Shown piece by piece: positions 1-7,183 of a stretch of DNA of 22,021 bases. Position 1 is the stretch's first letter. Each line of letters opens with the position of its first letter. Where the stretch lies: assembly GCA_023435725.1 (NCBI GenBank), contig JAEYRD010000163.1:1-22021 (forward strand), given 5' to 3'. The stretch comes from Pseudomonadota bacterium (GTDB lineage: Bacteria; Pseudomonadota; Alphaproteobacteria; Rhizobiales; Xanthobacteraceae). The notes beneath the pieces are model-generated. The model was not told the origin of the DNA, made no database searches, and saw only the letters and a program-made list of their open reading frames with translations. A program made the translations under genes and the position numbers.

Positions 1-25
1 GACGGCGCGTTTGTGGTGACGGCGT

Positions 26-40
26 GCCCCGATCCGGGGC
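26..40 (-). terminator. Weak hairpin downstream of the NlpD-like gene
   Basis: Arms GCCCC and GGGGC flank a 5-nt loop, starting just past the stop codon of the minus-strand LysM/LytM gene. No T-tract follows on the minus strand, so a rho-independent terminator is only a possibility. It may equally be part of an intergenic repeat that continues left of the window. Confidence 0.3.
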
Positions 41-45
41 CTGCC

Positions 46-1446
46 TCACGCCCCATTTAGGAATTGAAGCGGGTCAACCGGGCTCGATCCCTTGCGGATC
101 TCGAAGTGGAGCTGCGGCGACGCCACCTCCCCGGATTGACCCGACTTGGCAATGACCTGACCGCGCTTGATCGTATCGCCGCGCTTCACCAACAGCTCAC
201 TCGCATGGGCATATGCGGTGACGTAGCCGTTGGAGTGCCGAACCAGGACCAGATTGCCGTAACCTTTCAGCTCGTTGCCGGAATAGGCGACGACGCCGTC
301 TTCAGCCGCCTTGACTGGCGTACCCTCGGGCACCGCGAGATTGATGCCGTCATTGGACTTGCCGTTGGTCTTGGCGCCGTAGCTCGTGACCACCTTGCCG
401 CGCACCGGCCAGCGGAAGGTCGGCAGCGCGCCGGTGGCCTCGGCAGCCTTCGCCGGGGTCTCGGCGGACTTCTCTTCGACATTGGCCGTGGCCTGAGCCA
501 GGCGAGCGCTCTGCACCGGCGCGGCGACAGCGGCCATCTTGGTGGCGGGCGCGGGAGCAGCCGCAACGGGCTGCAGCGTACCCGCAACCGGTGCCGCGGC
601 CGCGACGGGAGCCGGAGCAACCGGGGCCGCAACCGCTGCGGTCCTGGCACCGGGCACAGTCAACTTGGTGCCGAGCTTGAGCTTGGCCGACGGAGCGAGG
701 CCGTTGGCGCGGGCCAGTTCAGCCGCGGAGATGTGGTTCTTGCGGGCGATGCTGGCGAGCGTGTCCCCGCGGTTGACGAAGTGCATGCTCGGCGGCGCGG
801 CGACGGCTGCAACCGGTTTGGCAGCAGGTGCCAGCGCCGGAGCGGCCGCGACGGGAGCCATCACCGGCGCAGGCGCAGCAGCGGTCGCGCCCGGATGCGG
901 GATGATCAGCTGCTGGCCGGGCGAGAGCGCACGCGGGCCCTTGTAGCCGTTGGCCGCAAGGATCGCCTGCGGGGTGACATGATAGCGCTTGGCGAGCACG
1001 TCGAGCGTGTCGCTGGTGCCGACGATGATCTTGGTGCCGCCGGCCGGCTGCGCTGCCGCAACCGAGCGAGGCGGCACGGTAGCCGTGGTATCAAGATGCG
1101 GCTGCGCCGGGGACGCATAGGATCCCATGCCACGCCCGCCACCGGACACCCCGCCACCTGCAGCAACGGGATACGATTGCGGGGCGGAAACCGCCGGCGG
1201 CGGCAAGGCCTGGGACTGATAATAGCCAGGCTGCGTTTGCGGCCGGGCATATTGCGGCAGATCACGCTGCGGAGGCGCTGCCTGCTGCACCGAACCGGTC
1301 GATTCCGCGAAGGGGTTGGAGAAATTCGACTGGGACAGCCGCGACGACATGTCGGCGCTGCACCCTGCGAAGCTGAAGGAGATCAGCGCCAGCACCGCGA
1401 CCTGCGGTACGCGGCGCGAGTAAAGCAACTCGGCGACAACAGACAT
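46..1446 (-). CDS. NlpD-like LysM/LytM (M23-fold) envelope lipoprotein
   Basis: The 466-residue protein probably binds peptidoglycan and activates septal amidases from the periplasm. The N-terminus has a hydrophobic stretch (about 15-27) ending in FAGC, a lipobox-like site that would lipidate Cys29. A long Pro/Ala/Gln-rich linker follows. LysM domains lie at about 139-182 and 231-264, then another Ala/Pro linker, then a LytM/M23 domain at about 345-460. The zinc site is degenerate: the usual H-x3-D region reads SNDGINLA, and the usual HxH reads QLHFEIR, although YAHAS keeps its His413. This is the pattern of NlpD/EnvC-type amidase activators rather than active endopeptidases (family knowledge). 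The position after surE and pcm matches the surE-pcm-nlpD order of gammaproteobacteria, which supports the name NlpD-like. The SD before the ATG is weak. DipM-like function is the main alternative. Confidence 0.88.
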   Translation of the reverse strand: MSVVAELLYSRRVPQVAVLALISFSFAGCSADMSSRLSQSNFSNPFAESTGSVQQAAPPQRDLPQYARPQTQPGYYQSQALPPPAVSAPQSYPVAAGGGVSGGGRGMGSYASPAQPHLDTTATVPPRSVAAAQPAGGTKIIVGTSDTLDVLAKRYHVTPQAILAANGYKGPRALSPGQQLIIPHPGATAAAPAPVMAPVAAAPALAPAAKPVAAVAAPPSMHFVNRGDTLASIARKNHISAAELARANGLAPSAKLKLGTKLTVPGARTAAVAAPVAPAPVAAAAPVAGTLQPVAAAPAPATKMAAVAAPVQSARLAQATANVEEKSAETPAKAAEATGALPTFRWPVRGKVVTSYGAKTNGKSNDGINLAVPEGTPVKAAEDGVVAYSGNELKGYGNLVLVRHSNGYVTAYAHASELLVKRGDTIKRGQVIAKSGQSGEVASPQLHFEIRKGSSPVDPLQFLNGA

Positions 1447-1554
1447 GGTTACTCACTCGTACGCAACAGAACTGGTCTTTTAAGTAAACACGCGCCGAGT
1501 AAATAACGGCTTAACCCTCCCAATAAGATGTTGGCGGCACAGCCGATCCGGAGA

Positions 1555-2205
1555 TTACAGCTCCCTCGCCACGCCGGGCAGCGCCGGCACGAAGCGGACC
1601 TCGACGAGTTCCCTGCGCTCGATCCCGGCTTCGGTCCGGGTGAGCCGGATCAGCGTCTGCACCCCCTGATGCGGACCGACCGGGGCGATCAGGATACCGC
1701 CGACCTCAAGCCGCTCGATCAGGTTCTCCGGAATCTGCTCCATCGCGGCGGTAACGATGATGCGATCGAACGGACCGATGTTGGGGGGCAGGTTCAGACC
1801 GTCGCCCAGCATCACCTCGACATTGTGACAGCCGAGCTTTTCGAGCCGGGCGCGTGCGGTATCCGCAAGCTTGCGGTAGCGCTCGACCGTCAGCACCTGG
1901 CCTGCGAGCCGCGACAGCACCGCGGCCTGGTAGCCCGAGCCGGTGCCGATCTCGAGCACGCGGTGCTGCTTCCGGAGCTGGAGCTGCTCGGTCATATAGG
2001 CCACGACGAAGGGCTGGCTGATGGTCTGCCCGCAGGCGATCGGCAGCGCGCTATCACGATAGGCGCCGTCGCGATCGGCCTCGTCGACGAACTGTTCGCG
2101 CGGCACCTCCTCCATGGTCCGCAGCACCGCCTGATCGCTGATGCCTCGACGCCTCAGCGTGAGCTGAAACATCATCTTTTCCGGCGGGTGCTGATGGGAG
2201 GTCAT
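1555..2205 (-). CDS. pcm: Protein-L-isoaspartate O-methyltransferase
   Basis: Pcm transfers a methyl group from S-adenosylmethionine to L-isoaspartyl residues in aged proteins, starting their repair in the cytoplasm. The 216-residue length is normal for bacteria. The family signature PIACGQTISQPFVVA is at about 55-69, and the SAM-binding motif VLEIGTGSGYQAAVL is at 83-97. The downstream DRIIVTAA segment (methyltransferase post-I region) is also clear. The gene lies 108 bp upstream of the NlpD-like gene on the same strand, and the two are likely co-transcribed. It is separated from surE, its usual neighbour, by an oppositely oriented response-regulator gene. It must therefore use a promoter within 2206-2448, or a read-through transcript passing antisense to that regulator. 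Confidence 0.95.
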   Translation of the reverse strand: MTSHQHPPEKMMFQLTLRRRGISDQAVLRTMEEVPREQFVDEADRDGAYRDSALPIACGQTISQPFVVAYMTEQLQLRKQHRVLEIGTGSGYQAAVLSRLAGQVLTVERYRKLADTARARLEKLGCHNVEVMLGDGLNLPPNIGPFDRIIVTAAMEQIPENLIERLEVGGILIAPVGPHQGVQTLIRLTRTEAGIERRELVEVRFVPALPGVAREL

Positions 2206-2275
2206 TGCTGCTTGTGCCGTCTCGTCAGGTCCAGCCCGATGCTTGCATCGCCAAGCCCCCGGGTGCGGGAATCTT

Positions 2276-2291
2276 GTTCCTGCTCAGGAAC
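2276..2291. promoter_or_regulatory. Operator-like dyad between pcm and the response regulator
   Basis: GTTCCTG and CAGGAAC form perfect 7-bp arms around a central CT. The site lies in the divergent pcm/response-regulator intergenic region, 71 bp before the pcm start and about 157 bp before the regulator start. Its symmetry and position suggest a protein-binding site, but I cannot name the protein. The GGAAC half resembles an EcfG -35 element, but no matching -10 element sits at the right distance on either strand. Confidence 0.35.
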
Positions 2292-2341
2292 CCATGATAC
2301 GCTTTCCGCCGGAGCATTTGACCACAAATTGGCTTGCAACG

Positions 2342-2363
2342 GGCCTTCCGCGAAGGCCATTTT
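2342..2363 (+). terminator. Terminator/attenuator-like hairpin in the response-regulator leader
   Basis: GGCCTTC and GAAGGCC pair perfectly around a 3-nt CGC loop, followed closely by ATTTTC on the plus strand. If transcription toward the regulator starts upstream of 2340, this could act as an attenuator. The T-run is short (4), so termination would be weak. Confidence 0.3.
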
Positions 2364-2448
2364 CGGGTCCCCGTTCGTCGAAGCGTGCATTGCGTCGTTT
2401 CGTGTTATCTGCGAACGTTTTTTGGGAATGGGCAAGGACTCAACGACA

Positions 2449-2820
2449 ATGAGCGCGACAGGGCTTTCGGGCCGCTCTGTATTCCTCGTCGAGGACGAGG
2501 TAATGATCAGAATGATGGTCGCGGACATGCTCGAAGAGCTCGGCTACAAGGTCGCAGCCGAAGCCGGCGATATCAACGAGGCGATGCGGCTCGCCCAAAC
2601 GACTGAGTTCGACATCGCCATTCTCGACGTCAACGTCAACGGCAAGGTCATCTCGCCGGTCGCCGATCTCATCAAGGCTAAAGGCTGCCCGTTCATCTTC
2701 GCCACCGGCTACGGCTCCTCCGGGCTGCCCGAGCAGTACCGCGACCGGCTGGCGCTGCAGAAGCCGTTTCAGCTCGATGCTCTCGGCAGGACCATCGAAG
2801 CCGCCCTTCGCGGCGGCTAG
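2449..2820 (+). CDS. Single-domain response regulator, FATGY-motif ("FAT GUY") family
   Basis: This 123-residue protein is a lone receiver domain with no output domain. The acidic pocket is E15/D16 (LVEDE), the phosphoacceptor is D60 (AILDVNVNG), and the conserved lysine is K105 (LQKPF). The FATGYG motif at 84-89 is characteristic of alphaproteobacterial single-domain regulators that work with HWE/HisKA_2 kinases, often in the general stress response (established for that family). Such proteins act by phosphotransfer or protein contact in the cytoplasm. I chose the ATG at 2449 because AAGGA lies 10 nt upstream. An in-frame ATG at 2428 would add seven residues but has a poorly placed SD. Open frame extending far left of this start is an antisense shadow of pcm. 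The gene converges with surE (26-bp gap) and diverges from pcm. Confidence 0.88.
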   Translation: MSATGLSGRSVFLVEDEVMIRMMVADMLEELGYKVAAEAGDINEAMRLAQTTEFDIAILDVNVNGKVISPVADLIKAKGCPFIFATGYGSSGLPEQYRDRLALQKPFQLDALGRTIEAALRGG

Positions 2821-2846
2821 TCTAGCGGCTATTTCCAGATCGTCAC

Positions 2847-3614
2847 TTACTTCAGGGTAGCCCTCAGTGCGTCCGAAAACGCTTCGTTGGTGCGGTCGAG
2901 CCTGAGCGGCGTGACCGAGACGTAGCGCTCGCGAAGCGCCGCCAGATCGGTGCCCTCCGCGGGTGTGTCCATCATGGCAGCGCGCTCGAAGCCGATCCAG
3001 AAATAGGGATTGTTGCGGCCGTCCCTGCGTTCGTCGATCCTGAGGAAACCGGGATTGCGCTTGCCCTGGCGCGTGACGCGAATGCCGAGCACATCCTCCG
3101 GCGCGCAGGACGGGAAGTTGACGTTGATGACGGTGTCCTTCGGGATGCCGGCAGCGAGCACCTTGCGCAGGATGTCGGGCCCGAATTTGCGCGCAGTGTC
3201 CCACGGCGGCCGGTCGCGCGTCTCGACGCTGAACTCCTGCGACAGCGCAAATGACGGCAGCCCCAGGATGGTGCCTTCCAGCGCGCCGGCGATGGTGCCG
3301 GAATAGACGACGTCCTCGGCGACGTTGCGTCCCTTGTTGACACCGGACAGCACGACATCGGGCGGCTTGGTGCCGAGGACATGGCGCGCGCCCATGATGA
3401 CGCAGTCGGTCGGTGTGCCGCGCACGGCGAAGTGGTGCGGCCCGACTTCGCGCAGGCGCAAGGGATCATTCAGAGACAGCGAATGCGATACGCCGGACTG
3501 GTCGAGCTCGGGCGCAACGACCCAGACATCGTCGGACAGGGCGCGCGCGATCTCCTCCACGACCTTGAGGCCGGGAGCGTGAATGCCGTCGTCATTGGTG
3601 CAGAGAATGCGCAT
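2847..3614 (-). CDS. surE: 5'/3'-nucleotidase (survival protein) SurE
   Basis: SurE is a metal-dependent phosphatase of nucleoside monophosphates, with exopolyphosphatase activity in some species, acting in the cytoplasm. The 255-residue protein begins MRILCTNDDGIHAPG, where D8 and D9 bind the metal. S40 (ELDQSGVSHS) and N93 (SGVNKGRN) complete the expected metal and substrate site. The VVYSGTIAGALEG segment is also typical. Length and start match the family. It ends 26 bp from the converging response-regulator gene, and a small unknown gene and serS lie upstream on the same strand. In many proteobacteria surE is followed directly by pcm and nlpD. Here the order is kept but interrupted. Confidence 0.96.
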   Translation of the reverse strand: MRILCTNDDGIHAPGLKVVEEIARALSDDVWVVAPELDQSGVSHSLSLNDPLRLREVGPHHFAVRGTPTDCVIMGARHVLGTKPPDVVLSGVNKGRNVAEDVVYSGTIAGALEGTILGLPSFALSQEFSVETRDRPPWDTARKFGPDILRKVLAAGIPKDTVINVNFPSCAPEDVLGIRVTRQGKRNPGFLRIDERRDGRNNPYFWIGFERAAMMDTPAEGTDLAALRERYVSVTPLRLDRTNEAFSDALRATLK

Positions 3615-3806
3615 GGGAAAGATCGATTCCTGAAGCGGGTTTGGGCCGTCTTATCCGGCTATGGCCGATCAGGCAAACCTGCCGCTGCCGAGGATTGCGG
3701 GCTGCTGGCGTGCAGGTTCATTGCCGCGCTGCAGCACCCACTCCAGACGGTCGATCCCGGTGCATGCTTCCGCGCGAACGCCTGGCTATTCGAGCCCGAG
3801 GCCACG

Positions 3807-4157
3807 TTAGCGGCGGATGCGCCATTGCGGCAGAAAGCGCGCGAGCCTTCCTTCGGCACGCAGCGTCAGCGCCGGCACGACGGGAGCCTCAATCACGCGG
3901 AGCGCCTCCAATTGCGCAGCGATCGGGACCGACACCGGCGCCTGAGGAAAACGCGCGCGCGCCACGGTCAGCGCCTTGTCGAAATCCGCAGCATTCACAC
4001 CGGGCTTGGCCCGCCGGCTCTGGACGAGATCATCATCCCAGAGCCGCGCGATCTCGATGTCGAACACGCCGCGCAGGCGCTGGTCGACGGCCTGGATACC
4101 GGCACCTGTCACCGCCCATTGTCTGCCGACCCAGAAGATGTCGCGGTGCAAGGCCAT
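3807..4157 (-). CDS. Small conserved protein of unknown function
   Basis: I do not recognise a named domain. The 116-residue product starts MALHRDIFWVGRQWAVTGAG, has an aromatic and acidic N-terminal half (FDIEIARLWDDDLV) and a more basic, proline-containing C-terminus (FLPQWRIRR). It has no signal peptide or membrane segment and is probably cytoplasmic. I take it as real because the composition is balanced, the reading frame fits the gap between serS and surE on the same strand, and similar hypothetical proteins occur at this place in Bradyrhizobium (recollection, not searched). No clear SD precedes the ATG. The gaps are 96 bp to serS and 192 bp to surE. The longer plus-strand frame across it has shadow-like, Arg/His-rich composition. 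Confidence 0.72.
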   Translation of the reverse strand: MALHRDIFWVGRQWAVTGAGIQAVDQRLRGVFDIEIARLWDDDLVQSRRAKPGVNAADFDKALTVARARFPQAPVSVPIAAQLEALRVIEAPVVPALTLRAEGRLARFLPQWRIRR

Positions 4158-4202
4158 GAACGATCGTTTTCGAGTTGCCGGGTGGCGGTCAGGATAGCCG
4201 GC

Positions 4203-4245
4203 CGCCCGATCTTCGCAACCAAACGTTCTGCGTTGCAGACGGGCG
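4203..4245. repeat. Compound hairpin between serS and the small unknown gene
   Basis: Outer arms CGCCCG (4203-4208) and CGGGCG (4240-4245) enclose inner arms GCAAC (4215-4219) and GTTGC (4232-4236). There is no T-run on either side. It could be a processing site, a partial terminator or a degenerate intergenic repeat. Confidence 0.3.
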
Positions 4246-4253
4246 ATAGCGCC

Positions 4254-5585
4254 CTAGTCGCGCGCGACCACCTTCAGGCCGCCCATATAGGGCTGGAGCA
4301 CGCTGGGGACCGCGATCGAGCCGTGCTCCTGCTGATAGGTCTCCATCACGGCGATCAGCGCGCGGCCGACCGCCGTGCCGGAGCCGTTCAGCGTGTGCAC
4401 GAAGCGTGGCTTGCCGTCCGGCCCGCGCGAGCGCGCATCCATGCGCCGCGCCTGGAAGTCGCCGCAGACCGAGCAGCTCGAGATTTCGCGGAACATGCCG
4501 CCCTCGCCCTGCCCGGGCATCCAGACCTCGATGTCATAGGTTTTCTGCGACGAGAATCCCATATCTCCTGCACAGAGCGTCATCACGCGGTAATGCAGAT
4601 CGAGCTTCTGCAGCACCTGCTCCGCGCATGACAGCATCCGCTCCAGCTCGTCCCTGCTGGTCTCCGGCGTCGTGATCGAGACCAGCTCGACTTTGGTGAA
4701 CTGATGCTGGCGGATCATGCCGCGGGTGTCGCGCCCGGCAGCGCCCGCCTCGGCGCGGAAGCACGGCGTCAGCGCGGTGAGCCGCATTGGCAACTGCTTC
4801 TCGTCGAGGATGGATTCACGCGCGAGATTGGTGAGCGACACTTCCGCCGTCGGGATGAGGCCGAGGCGCTCCGTCTTCAGACGCTCGTGATCGGGCGCAG
4901 CCAGCAGCTCGCCCTTGATCGCCCAGAACTGATCGTCCTCGAATTTCGGCAACTGCCCGGTGCCGAACATCACCTCGTTGCGCACCAGCAGCGGCGGGTT
5001 GATCTCGGTGTAGCCGTGCTCGGTCGTATGAAGATCGAGCATGAACTGCCCGATCGCGCGTTCGAGACGAGCGAGGCCTTTCTTCAGCACGACGAAGCGC
5101 GCGCCGGAGAGTTTTGCCGCCGCCTCGAAATCCATGTATCCGAGCGCGGTGCCGAGATCGTCATGCAGTTTCGGCGCGAAGCTGTAGTTGCGCTTGTTGC
5201 CAAAGACGTGGTGCTGCACGTTGCCGTGCTCATCGACGCCATCGGGCACTTCGTCGAACGGAATGTTCGGAATCGCGGACAGTTCTTTCGTCAGCTCTTC
5301 GTCGGCTGCCTTCGCTGCGGCTTCGAGCTCGGGCATCGTGGTCTTCAGCTCGGCCACCTCAGCCATCAGCTTGGCCGCGCGCGCCTCGTCCTTGGCCTTC
5401 TTGGCGTCGCCAATTTCCTTGGAGGCAGCGTTTCGACGCGCCTGCGCCCGCTCGGAGGCCAGAATCGCCGCACGCCGCCTCTCGTCGATCGCGAGCAGCG
5501 ACGCCGACAACGGCTTCAGGCCACGCCGGACGAGGCCGGCGTCGAAGGCTTGCGGATTGTCGCGGATCGATTTGATGTCGTGCAT
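4254..5585 (-). CDS. serS: Seryl-tRNA synthetase
   Basis: SerS charges tRNA-Ser (and tRNA-Sec where present) with serine in the cytoplasm. The 443-residue protein has the N-terminal long coiled-coil arm that grips the tRNA (about 28-105, Ala/Lys/Glu-rich). The class II catalytic core follows: the TAE loop at 246-248 (IPTAEVSLTN), motif 2 around FRAEAG...RGMIRQHQF (276-296), the serine-site segment ISSCSVCGDFQARR (368-381) and motif 3 with GSGTAVGRAL (401-410). I chose the ATG at 5585 because AGGA lies 8 nt upstream and the product begins MHDIKSIRDNP, typical of the family. An in-frame ATG at 5633 lacks an SD. It lies downstream of the tat operon but is separated from it by an intergenic repeat, so it probably has its own promoter. 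Confidence 0.97.
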   Translation of the reverse strand: MHDIKSIRDNPQAFDAGLVRRGLKPLSASLLAIDERRRAAILASERAQARRNAASKEIGDAKKAKDEARAAKLMAEVAELKTTMPELEAAAKAADEELTKELSAIPNIPFDEVPDGVDEHGNVQHHVFGNKRNYSFAPKLHDDLGTALGYMDFEAAAKLSGARFVVLKKGLARLERAIGQFMLDLHTTEHGYTEINPPLLVRNEVMFGTGQLPKFEDDQFWAIKGELLAAPDHERLKTERLGLIPTAEVSLTNLARESILDEKQLPMRLTALTPCFRAEAGAAGRDTRGMIRQHQFTKVELVSITTPETSRDELERMLSCAEQVLQKLDLHYRVMTLCAGDMGFSSQKTYDIEVWMPGQGEGGMFREISSCSVCGDFQARRMDARSRGPDGKPRFVHTLNGSGTAVGRALIAVMETYQQEHGSIAVPSVLQPYMGGLKVVARD

Positions 5586-5688
5586 GGCCGTGGTCCTGGG
5601 CTTGTTGCAAACCTGCAAATCCTGGATTTGCATTTGTGCAAATGGCTGGTTTCCCTAGCACGGCTATCATCGCCGGCGATAGCGGGCG

Positions 5689-5760
5689 ATCCAGTATTCC
5701 AGAGACGTCCGTGATTTCTGGATAGGGGGCGGCGTCCCCGCTTTCGCGGGGAATGACGCC
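5689..5760. repeat. Bradyrhizobium-type intergenic repeat / hairpin between tatC and serS
   Basis: Two dyads lie side by side. The first is TCCAGA (5698-5703) with TCTGGA (5717-5722), flanked by ATCCAG/CTGGAT. The second is a nested hairpin, with CCCCGC-TTTC-GCGGGG (5736-5751) inside GGCGTC (5731-5736) and GACGCC (5755-5760). The second reads like the short palindromic repeats scattered through Bradyrhizobium genomes. It also sits 16 bp past the tatC stop, so it may end tat transcription. Confidence 0.5.
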
Positions 5761-5775
5761 GGAGGGATGGCTGCC

Positions 5776-6585
5776 TTACTCTGCCGGATTTGCCGGTGAC
5801 GACACGTCGGTGCTGGAGGTTTGCGAGGCCGCCGCTTTCTTCTCCACCATCGCCACCGCGATGATCGAGCCCTCATAGAGCGCCAGCAACGGAATCGCGA
5901 GCGAGCACTGGCTGAGCACGTCGGGCGGCGTCAGCACGGCGGCGATGACGAAGGCAATGACGATGAAATAGCGGCGCTTCTCGCGCAGCATCTTCGACGT
6001 GATGATGCCGATCCGCCCGAGCAGCGTCAGGATCACCGGAAGCTGGAAGGCGATGCCGAAGGCGAAGATCAGCGACATCATCAGCGACAGATATTCGCCG
6101 ACCTTGGGCAACAGCTGGATCTGCGCCGTCTCGTCGCTACCGGCCTGCTGCATGCCGAGCGAGAATCGGACCAGCATAGGAAGCACGACGAAATAGACCA
6201 GCGCCGCGCCCAGCACGAAGAAGAACGGGGTCGCGACCAGATACGGCAGAAACGCCTGCTTCTCGTGCTTGTAGAGGCCCGGCGCCACGAACTTGTAGAT
6301 CTGGGTCGCGACGATCGGGAACGAGATGAAGCCGGCGCCGAACAGAGCGAGCTTGAGCTGGGTGATGAAGTATTCCAGCAGCGCCGTGTAGATGAATTTT
6401 GAGTTCTCGGGACCCGCGACCCACACGAACGGCCAGACCAGCACGTTGTAGATCTGCTTGGCGAAGAAGAAGCAGAAGATGAAGGCCACGCCGAAGCCGA
6501 GCAGCGCCTTGATCAGCCGCGAACGCAGCTCGATCAGGTGGTCCATCAATGGGGCTTTGCTGGCCTCGATATCGGCGTCGCTCAT
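5776..6585 (-). CDS. tatC: Sec-independent protein translocase subunit TatC
   Basis: TatC is the six-helix membrane receptor that, with TatB, binds twin-arginine signal peptides and exports folded proteins. The 269-residue protein has the conserved cytoplasmic N-terminus MDHLIELRSRL, with the signal-recognition glutamate at position 19. Hydrophobic helices spread along the rest, including LLGFGVAFIFCFFFAK, PYLVATPFFFVLGAALVYFVVLP and YFIVIAFVIAAVLTPPDV. A short Ala/Ser-rich cytoplasmic tail ends the protein. The start codon overlaps the tatB stop by 4 bp (ATGA), so translation is coupled. Tat substrates in the envelope include amidases in some bacteria (family knowledge), which fits the envelope-related neighbourhood. 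Confidence 0.97.
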   Translation of the reverse strand: MSDADIEASKAPLMDHLIELRSRLIKALLGFGVAFIFCFFFAKQIYNVLVWPFVWVAGPENSKFIYTALLEYFITQLKLALFGAGFISFPIVATQIYKFVAPGLYKHEKQAFLPYLVATPFFFVLGAALVYFVVLPMLVRFSLGMQQAGSDETAQIQLLPKVGEYLSLMMSLIFAFGIAFQLPVILTLLGRIGIITSKMLREKRRYFIVIAFVIAAVLTPPDVLSQCSLAIPLLALYEGSIIAVAMVEKKAAASQTSSTDVSSPANPAE

Positions 6586-7100
6586 GACGCTTTGGCGTCC
6601 TTGATCGCCTCGGATGGCACGGTGTCCTGGGTAACCGAGGCCTGGGTAACTTGTGCCTGCTCGACCTCACGGGTGATGGCGAGCGGTTCGTTCACAGCCG
6701 CATGCGCCTCGGCTTCCACGAAGGTCGCAGGCGTCGGCGCTTCGGGAGTCGTCGGTGTCGCCGGCGGTTCGACGGCAGGGGTTGAGGAGGTCTCGGCCGG
6801 CTTGTCCAACGCATCGACGCGGAGCGCGTCGCTTACGTCCTTCTGAAGCGAGGTCATCAGATTGTTGCCGGCGAAGCCGGAAGCCGCTTCCTTGACCTCG
6901 TCAAAGCTCTTCTTGAGGTCGGCCATCTCGGCCTCGCGCATCGCTTCCTGGAACTGGCCCTGGAATTCGGCGGCCATCTTGCGGGCCTTGCCCATCCACT
7001 GCCCGACCATGCGCAGCACACCCGGCAGCTCTTTCGGGCCGATGGCAATCAGAGCCACGACTCCGATGAGGACCAGTTCACTCCACCCGATGTCGAACAT
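6582..7100 (-). CDS. tatB: Sec-independent protein translocase subunit TatB
   Basis: TatB pairs with TatC to recognise twin-arginine signal peptides. The 172-residue protein starts MFDIGWSELVLIGVVALIAIGPKELP: a short transmembrane helix with the family's Glu at position 8 and the hinge GPKELP at 21-26. An amphipathic helix (about 27-65) follows, with long charged heptads (KARKMAAEFQGQFQEAMREAEM). The C-terminal 80 residues are a Pro/Thr/Ala-rich variable tail, longer than in E. coli-type proteins up to this point but common in Rhizobiales. GGAAG lies about 5 nt before the ATG. It lies 83 bp after tatA and overlaps tatC by 4 bp. Confidence 0.95.
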   Translation of the reverse strand: MFDIGWSELVLIGVVALIAIGPKELPGVLRMVGQWMGKARKMAAEFQGQFQEAMREAEMADLKKSFDEVKEAASGFAGNNLMTSLQKDVSDALRVDALDKPAETSSTPAVEPPATPTTPEAPTPATFVEAEAHAAVNEPLAITREVEQAQVTQASVTQDTVPSEAIKDAKAS

Positions 7101-7183
7101 GAGGTCTTCCGTTCAGGCCAGCCGCAACCGGCCCAATCCTCAAACACAGGATCGGGACCGCCCGCGTCCGTCCAATATTTGGC

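Noticed and set aside
64..1506. 480-codon plus-strand open frame opposite the NlpD-like gene
   Set aside because: Arg/Gly/His-rich composition typical of an antisense shadow in GC-rich DNA; the minus-strand frame has a lipobox, LysM and LytM domains.
2276..2311. EcfG (general stress response) promoter at the GGAAC sequences
   Set aside because: No CGTT-like -10 element at 16-18 bp on either strand.
1528..2448. Long upstream extension of the response-regulator frame
   Set aside because: It is antisense to pcm and has shadow composition; only the part from 2449 encodes the receiver domain behind a good SD.
3659..3859. 66-codon minus-strand frame between the small unknown gene and surE
   Set aside because: Overlaps the end of the better-supported 116-residue gene in another frame and has Ser/Ala-rich shadow composition.
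3381..4631. 416-codon plus-strand open frame over surE, the small unknown and serS
   Set aside because: Opposes two recognisable genes and has Arg/His/Ala-rich shadow composition with no domain.
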